A stretch of 30,398 nt of DNA from a virus: positions 1 to 30,398 of IMG/VR virus record IMGVR_UViG_3300001533_001112; one strand, given 5' to 3'. The notes below the pieces were generated by a model that searched no databases, was not told the origin of the DNA, and saw only the letters and a program-made list of their open reading frames with translations. A program made the translations under genes and the position numbers. Below, in pieces: positions 26,463 to 30,398 of the stretch. Each line of letters starts with the position of its first letter. Positions within the stretch are counted from its first letter, which is position 1.

Positions 26463-26960
26463 ATGTTGGTGAAGTTAACAAATGGAGAATTGGTTGATTT
26501 TTTTGATGCAATGAAACAAATAAGTGAAATAGAAAAAAATAAAAAATGGTTTACTTATGCGATAACATTAAATGAAGAGAATTTACATTCTAAAGTGGTT
26601 GCAGTTTTAAATTGTGGAATTCCATCTAAGGAGTATGCGAGTTATGAATCTGCAAGAGAATGGTTGATTCAAAAATATGCAGAAAGAGATGATGATGGTA
26701 ATTATGTTGTTGATAGAACAACCAATTTAATAAAGATTCAGGATAAGTATGTAGAAGAAGCAAAACGTGAATTTAATGAATTAAATGAAGCAAATTCTGA
26801 TATTATAGAAAAAAGAAATTCTGATTTAAAAGACTATTATGAAATTTTAAAAAAGGAAATTGAAGTTGATGTTGAACAAACATCATTGGAAAATTTTCCT
26901 GATAATATTAATAAAATAATGTTAAGGGCTTTAAAGCCAATGATTAAAATCGAGGAATAA
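26463..26960 (+). CDS. Small coiled-coil protein, DUF1617-like
   Basis: A 165-residue protein from ATG 26463, with AGGAG at 26451-26455. A GTG at 26457 is in frame but only 1 base from the Shine-Dalgarno site. The first ~50 residues (MLVKLTNGELVDFFDAMKQI, YAITLNEENL) resemble small phage proteins of the DUF1617 type, which often lie near tail genes. The C-terminal half is helical and charged (KYVEEAKREFNELNEANSD), suggesting a coiled coil. It may help tail assembly; function is not established. Confidence 0.75.
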   Translation: MLVKLTNGELVDFFDAMKQISEIEKNKKWFTYAITLNEENLHSKVVAVLNCGIPSKEYASYESAREWLIQKYAERDDDGNYVVDRTTNLIKIQDKYVEEAKREFNELNEANSDIIEKRNSDLKDYYEILKKEIEVDVEQTSLENFPDNINKIMLRALKPMIKIEE

Positions 26961-26961
26961 A

Positions 26962-27597
26962 ATGACACAATATAATGCATTTCCAAACACATTTCATAAC
27001 GATAAGTGGGTATTGACATTTAGTAATTTACCGGATGTTGATGACCTTAACGATATGAGATATTATCAGAGCTATATTAAAAATTTAATATTGCCTGATT
27101 ATAATATGGGGGAAATTCAAGATGTTGGGCCATTTGGTTTTCAAGTTCGTCATCCTATAGCAGGGATGAAAAAGAATACAGATTTAAGTCAATTGCAAAT
27201 TGAATTTAAATTATCTGAAGATATGTTAAATTATATTTATTTTTTCAGATGGATAAAAGATTTAAGATATGGAAATTTAGAAGATGGGGATTACACCGGA
27301 TTAATTAGAAAATATACAATTAAGAGAGGTATTCTCAGTATTTTAGATAACCAAAAAAGAACAGTTGTAAATATATTTTTTACAGAAATGTTTCTTCTTA
27401 GTTTAAGTTCTCTTCAGTTAACGATGGGTAGTTCTGATGAAGTTACATTTACATGTAATTTTAGTTATGAAGAAATCGATTATGAAATGAAAAATCCATT
27501 ACTTGGTAGTTCAAATCTAACAACACCAACATTAGTTGACCCTTGTGGAACAAGTGGATTAACGTATAATTCAGTATCAGCAGATTGGGAGATATAA
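26962..27597 (+). CDS. Tail-tube-fold protein
   Basis: A 211-residue protein starting 1 base after the previous stop, with GAGGA at 26953-26957 or so. Features include DMRYYQSYIKNLILPDYNM, GPFGFQVRHPIAGM, SQLQIEFKLSEDMLNYIYFF, and near the end LLSLSSLQLTMGSSDEVTFT then CNFSYEEIDYEM. The late 'LSSL... SSDEV.TFT..FSYE' pattern is that of tail-tube proteins (T4 gp19/Hcp-like fold). It could be the main tube or a tube paralogue; the main tube is usually 160-180 residues. The last ~25 residues (TPTLVDPCGTSGLTYNSVSA, DWEI) look like the first strands of an FN3 domain completed in the next ORF, in the -1 frame. Confidence 0.78.
   Translation: MTQYNAFPNTFHNDKWVLTFSNLPDVDDLNDMRYYQSYIKNLILPDYNMGEIQDVGPFGFQVRHPIAGMKKNTDLSQLQIEFKLSEDMLNYIYFFRWIKDLRYGNLEDGDYTGLIRKYTIKRGILSILDNQKRTVVNIFFTEMFLLSLSSLQLTMGSSDEVTFTCNFSYEEIDYEMKNPLLGSSNLTTPTLVDPCGTSGLTYNSVSADWEI
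27570..27597 (+). other. Overlap where an FN3 domain is split across two frames
   Basis: The tube ORF ends TAA at 27595-27597 and the next ORF's ATG uses the last A of that stop. The -1 frame is open from 27570 after a TAA at 27567-27569. FN3 strands A/B lie before the overlap and strand C onward after it. A GGGAG at 27587-27591 can serve as ribosome-binding site for ATG 27597, so reinitiation is also possible. No canonical slippery heptamer is seen here. Confidence 0.55.
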
Positions 27598-28034
27598 TGT
27601 ATTATAAACTTCAAGTATCAGAAACAAGTGCTTTCTCTGAATTAGCGGTAAATAAAATTGTTGAAGAAATTACAGAGGATGTTATTACATGTGGATTAGA
27701 GCCGGGAACTTTATATTATTGGAGAGCAAAAAGTATAAATAATCAGACAGGTAAAGAAAGTGATTGGTCTTCTTTATGTTGGTTTATAACAAGACCAGAA
27801 GATATTATTATAATTCAAGGTAGTCATGCTGATGGTTATGAAGGTATAAATGTAATTTATTTTGAAGGTGGAATTAATAGAGCATCAACATGTTTTGCAC
27901 CAGAGGGAACTATTGCAGATAATTTATGTAGAAGTTCTTCTGCTTGTTGTGATGCGGTTATTACTGAAAAACCTATTGGTAGTGATACACTTGGAAATAG
28001 ATTATGTGGTCAAAGATGTTCAGAATTATTATAA
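27597..28034 (+). CDS. FN3-domain, Cys-rich virion accessory protein
   Basis: A 145-residue protein from ATG 27597 (TTG 27585 is in frame but lacks a suitable site). Residues ~2-65 form most of a fibronectin type III domain, strand C onward (YYKLQVSETSAF, LEPGTLYYWRAKSINNQTG, ESDWSSLCWFIT); strands A and B appear to be at the end of the upstream ORF. After a linker, the last ~50 residues have six Cys (STC, LCRSSSACC, LCGQRC), suggesting a metal site or disulphides in the virion. The stop overlaps a late promoter. It may decorate the tail tube through a frameshift or reinitiation; this is inference. Confidence 0.75.
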   Translation: MYYKLQVSETSAFSELAVNKIVEEITEDVITCGLEPGTLYYWRAKSINNQTGKESDWSSLCWFITRPEDIIIIQGSHADGYEGINVIYFEGGINRASTCFAPEGTIADNLCRSSSACCDAVITEKPIGSDTLGNRLCGQRCSELL

Positions 28035-28037
28035 ATA
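28030..28037 (+). promoter_or_regulatory. T4-type late promoter TATAAATA upstream of regA
   Basis: A perfect TATAAATA at 28030-28037 overlaps the stop codon of the FN3 gene (TAA 28032-28034) and lies 52 bp before the regA ATG, which has its own AGGAG. It suggests late transcription of regA and the acidic genes after it. Confidence 0.65.
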
Positions 28038-28089
28038 TTTGACTATTGATAAAAATGAAAATGAAAATTAAAAGTTAGGAGTTAAAATT

Positions 28090-28461
28090 ATGGAATTATT
28101 AAAAGTTAAATTATTGACTGATAAGAAAGTAGTGCAAGAAACAACAAATAGAATTGGTATTGCAAATAAAAGAAAAAAGATTTTGTATCCAAGTTGTTAC
28201 ATATATGAAAAAGATGGAGAAACTTATCTTGTTCATTTTAAACAATTGTTTGTTTTGAGAGATAATGGGTATAATAATGTGGGTGAAGAAGACATTAAAA
28301 GAAGAAATGCAGTGGCTTTTTGTTTAGCCAATTGGGGATTAATTGAAGTGGATGCCGAGGAAATTGAACCTCATGATACATTTGTTTTCGTTCTTCCTCA
28401 TAAAGAAAAATATGAATGGAAAATTTCACATAAGGTAAACCTCTTTACTTTAAACAGTTAA
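28090..28461 (+). CDS. regA: Translational repressor RegA
   Basis: A 123-residue protein nearly the same length as T4 RegA (122), with clear resemblance throughout: TNRIGIANKRKKILYPSCYI matches T4's TRxGIANxxxKVLYQSCHI, then YLVHFK, EEDIKRR, NWGLIE and a final KEKYEWK. RegA is a small RNA-binding protein that represses translation of many early mRNAs by binding near their start codons. In T4, regA lies in the replication cluster (44-62-regA-43); here it lies among tail- and head-type genes behind a late promoter. AGGAG precedes the ATG. The identification is the most certain in the window after gp25. Confidence 0.95.
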   Translation: MELLKVKLLTDKKVVQETTNRIGIANKRKKILYPSCYIYEKDGETYLVHFKQLFVLRDNGYNNVGEEDIKRRNAVAFCLANWGLIEVDAEEIEPHDTFVFVLPHKEKYEWKISHKVNLFTLNS

Positions 28462-28467
28462 AATTTA

Positions 28468-28475
28468 TATAAATA
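28468..28475 (+). promoter_or_regulatory. T4-type late promoter TATAAATA
   Basis: A perfect TATAAATA in the 36-bp gap after regA, 30 bp before the TTG of the 42-residue ORF. It would drive the small acidic ORF and the two genes after it. Confidence 0.65.
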
Positions 28476-28497
28476 CTTAGGTAAGGAGAAATTGACT

Positions 28498-28626
28498 TTG
28501 GATAGGAAAAAAGATTACAATTACAATATTGATGATGTAGAGGATTTTAAAGAATTTGAAGAATATTTTGGGTTTAGTGAAGATAAAACTGAAGATGGTG
28601 AACCAAAAGAACTTGATTTTGGATAA
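28498..28626 (+). CDS. 42-residue acidic protein with TTG start
   Basis: A short ORF, TTG 28498 to TAA 28624-28626, with AAGGAG at 28483-28488 giving a 9-base spacer. A TTG at 28492 is in frame but only 3 bases from the site. The product begins MDRKKDYNYNIDDVEDFKEF and ends PKELDFG; 18 of its 42 residues are Asp or Glu. It lies between a late promoter and a large acidic gene. By size, charge and place it recalls small acidic prohead-core peptides such as T4 gp67, but no sequence match is claimed. Confidence 0.6.
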   Translation: MDRKKDYNYNIDDVEDFKEFEEYFGFSEDKTEDGEPKELDFG

Positions 28627-28652
28627 AATATAAAAATATAGGGAGAAATAAT

Positions 28653-29888
<1,236 letters not shown>

Positions 29889-29889
29889 T

Positions 29890-30306
29890 ATGTCACTACT
29901 AAACGAAAGAGACGGTTATAAAGGCGACATGGTAGAAGATGCGAACAAATACTACAATGAAAATGTAGAAGGAAAATTTGAGGATTTATCTTCTAAAAAA
30001 ACATTCAAAGAAAGTCATGCTATTAAAAGTGGTTCAAAATGGCTTTACTTAGAAGAATCCGTCGCTGAAGAATCTAAAGAAGTACTTGAGGAAATGGAAA
30101 AAGTTGTTGTCAACGGAATGGAGTATAAAGTCAAATCTTTTGATTCTGATGAAGCTACTAACAAGTGGTTAGAAAAGAATAAAGATTGGGGTGTTATTAA
30201 AACTGAAAAAGGTAAAGTTTATGTTGCTAAGAAATCCGATAAAGGAAAAAAGATTGAAGAATCCACTTTTAGTGAAGATGTAAAAAAAGCTGGAGAATGG
30301 TTTTAA
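29890..30306 (+). CDS. 138-residue protein of unknown function
   Basis: The start chosen is ATG 29890 (MSLLNERDGYKGDMVEDANK), because GGAG at 29877-29880 is 9 bases before it; earlier in-frame ATGs at 29875 and 29881 overlap or touch that site and the stop of the acidic gene. The N-terminal half is helical and charged. The C-terminal half has a compact alpha/beta module (VVNGMEYKVKSFDSDEATNK, WGVIKTEKGKVYVAKKSDKG) of a type seen in other phage small proteins of unknown function. It follows the acidic gene with coupled translation and may belong to the same head-core set. Confidence 0.75.
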   Translation: MSLLNERDGYKGDMVEDANKYYNENVEGKFEDLSSKKTFKESHAIKSGSKWLYLEESVAEESKEVLEEMEKVVVNGMEYKVKSFDSDEATNKWLEKNKDWGVIKTEKGKVYVAKKSDKGKKIEESTFSEDVKKAGEWF

Positions 30307-30323
30307 GGGGATGAAGCAGAATA

Positions 30324-30331
30324 TATAAATA
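30324..30331 (+). promoter_or_regulatory. T4-type late promoter TATAAATA pointing out of the window
   Basis: A perfect TATAAATA lies 17 bp after the last stop codon. The gene it serves begins beyond the window; no ATG-initiated ORF of note starts before the end. Confidence 0.65.
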
Positions 30332-30398
30332 TTAAGGTAAATTGAAGAAAGTTATAGATAATTAGCAAATCGAAAACCAAGATTGTTAATTTTTAGTA

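Noticed and set aside
27570-27597. Canonical -1 slippery heptamer at the tube/FN3 overlap
   Set aside because: No X-XXY-YYZ site is present in the open -1 window; GATTGGGAG does not fit, so programmed frameshifting is a hypothesis only.

Overview
The window is a dense, strongly A+T-rich, one-strand block of late structural genes from a contractile-tailed (myovirus) phage of the broad T4 superfamily. The main signs are homologues of T4 RegA, gp53, gp27, gp5, gp25 and gp6, together with repeated perfect copies of the T4-type late promoter octamer TATAAATA in the few intergenic gaps. All supported genes are on the + strand and most are spaced 0-40 bp apart or overlap as TAATG. I saw no tRNA, CRISPR array, transposase or integrase. 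The host cannot be named from the sequence; base composition only points to a low-GC host or a phage with low-GC drift.

Layout. (1) 1-2607: the end of an upstream gene, then a tape-measure-like gene ending in a zinc M15 (VanY/CwlK-type) peptidase. The reading frame is broken twice by near-identical tandem repeats of 223 and 202 bp, each adding +1; removing both restores a single 691-residue ORF. (2) 2622-9681: the baseplate core: a tube-initiator-like protein, gp53-like wedge, gp27-like hub, gp5-like spike without a lysozyme domain, a spike-associated protein, gp25-like wedge and gp6-like wedge. (3) 9694-18924: fibre and adhesin genes: a 992-aa PKD/jelly-roll protein, two beta-helix-type proteins, a 635-aa protein with a 16-residue solenoid, a 79-aa acidic protein, and a GT-A glycosyltransferase between the fibre genes. 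(4) 18981-26451: a 1506-aa protein with a jelly roll, six Ig-like and four PKD-like modules and a tail-protein-I (gp7/TssG)-like C-terminus, then a 943-aa tail fibre. (5) 26463-28034: a coiled-coil protein, a tail-tube-fold protein, and a Cys-rich protein carrying most of an FN3 domain whose first strands seem to lie at the end of the tube ORF, one frame away. (6) 28090-30306: the translational repressor RegA, a 42-aa acidic ORF with a TTG start, a very acidic 411-aa protein with (GAT)12, and a 138-aa protein; the acidic proteins may be head-core components. Another late promoter points out of the window.

Inferred working: the baseplate genes build hub, spike and wedges. The M15 peptidase on the tape measure would be the cell-wall hydrolase used at injection, because the spike has none. 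The fibre and Ig/PKD proteins form the host-contact layer, possibly glycosylated by the embedded transferase. RegA would regulate translation. The main oddities are the out-of-frame triplication, the FN3 domain split across two frames, the large Ig/PKD array on a baseplate-type protein, and RegA placed in a late structural operon.
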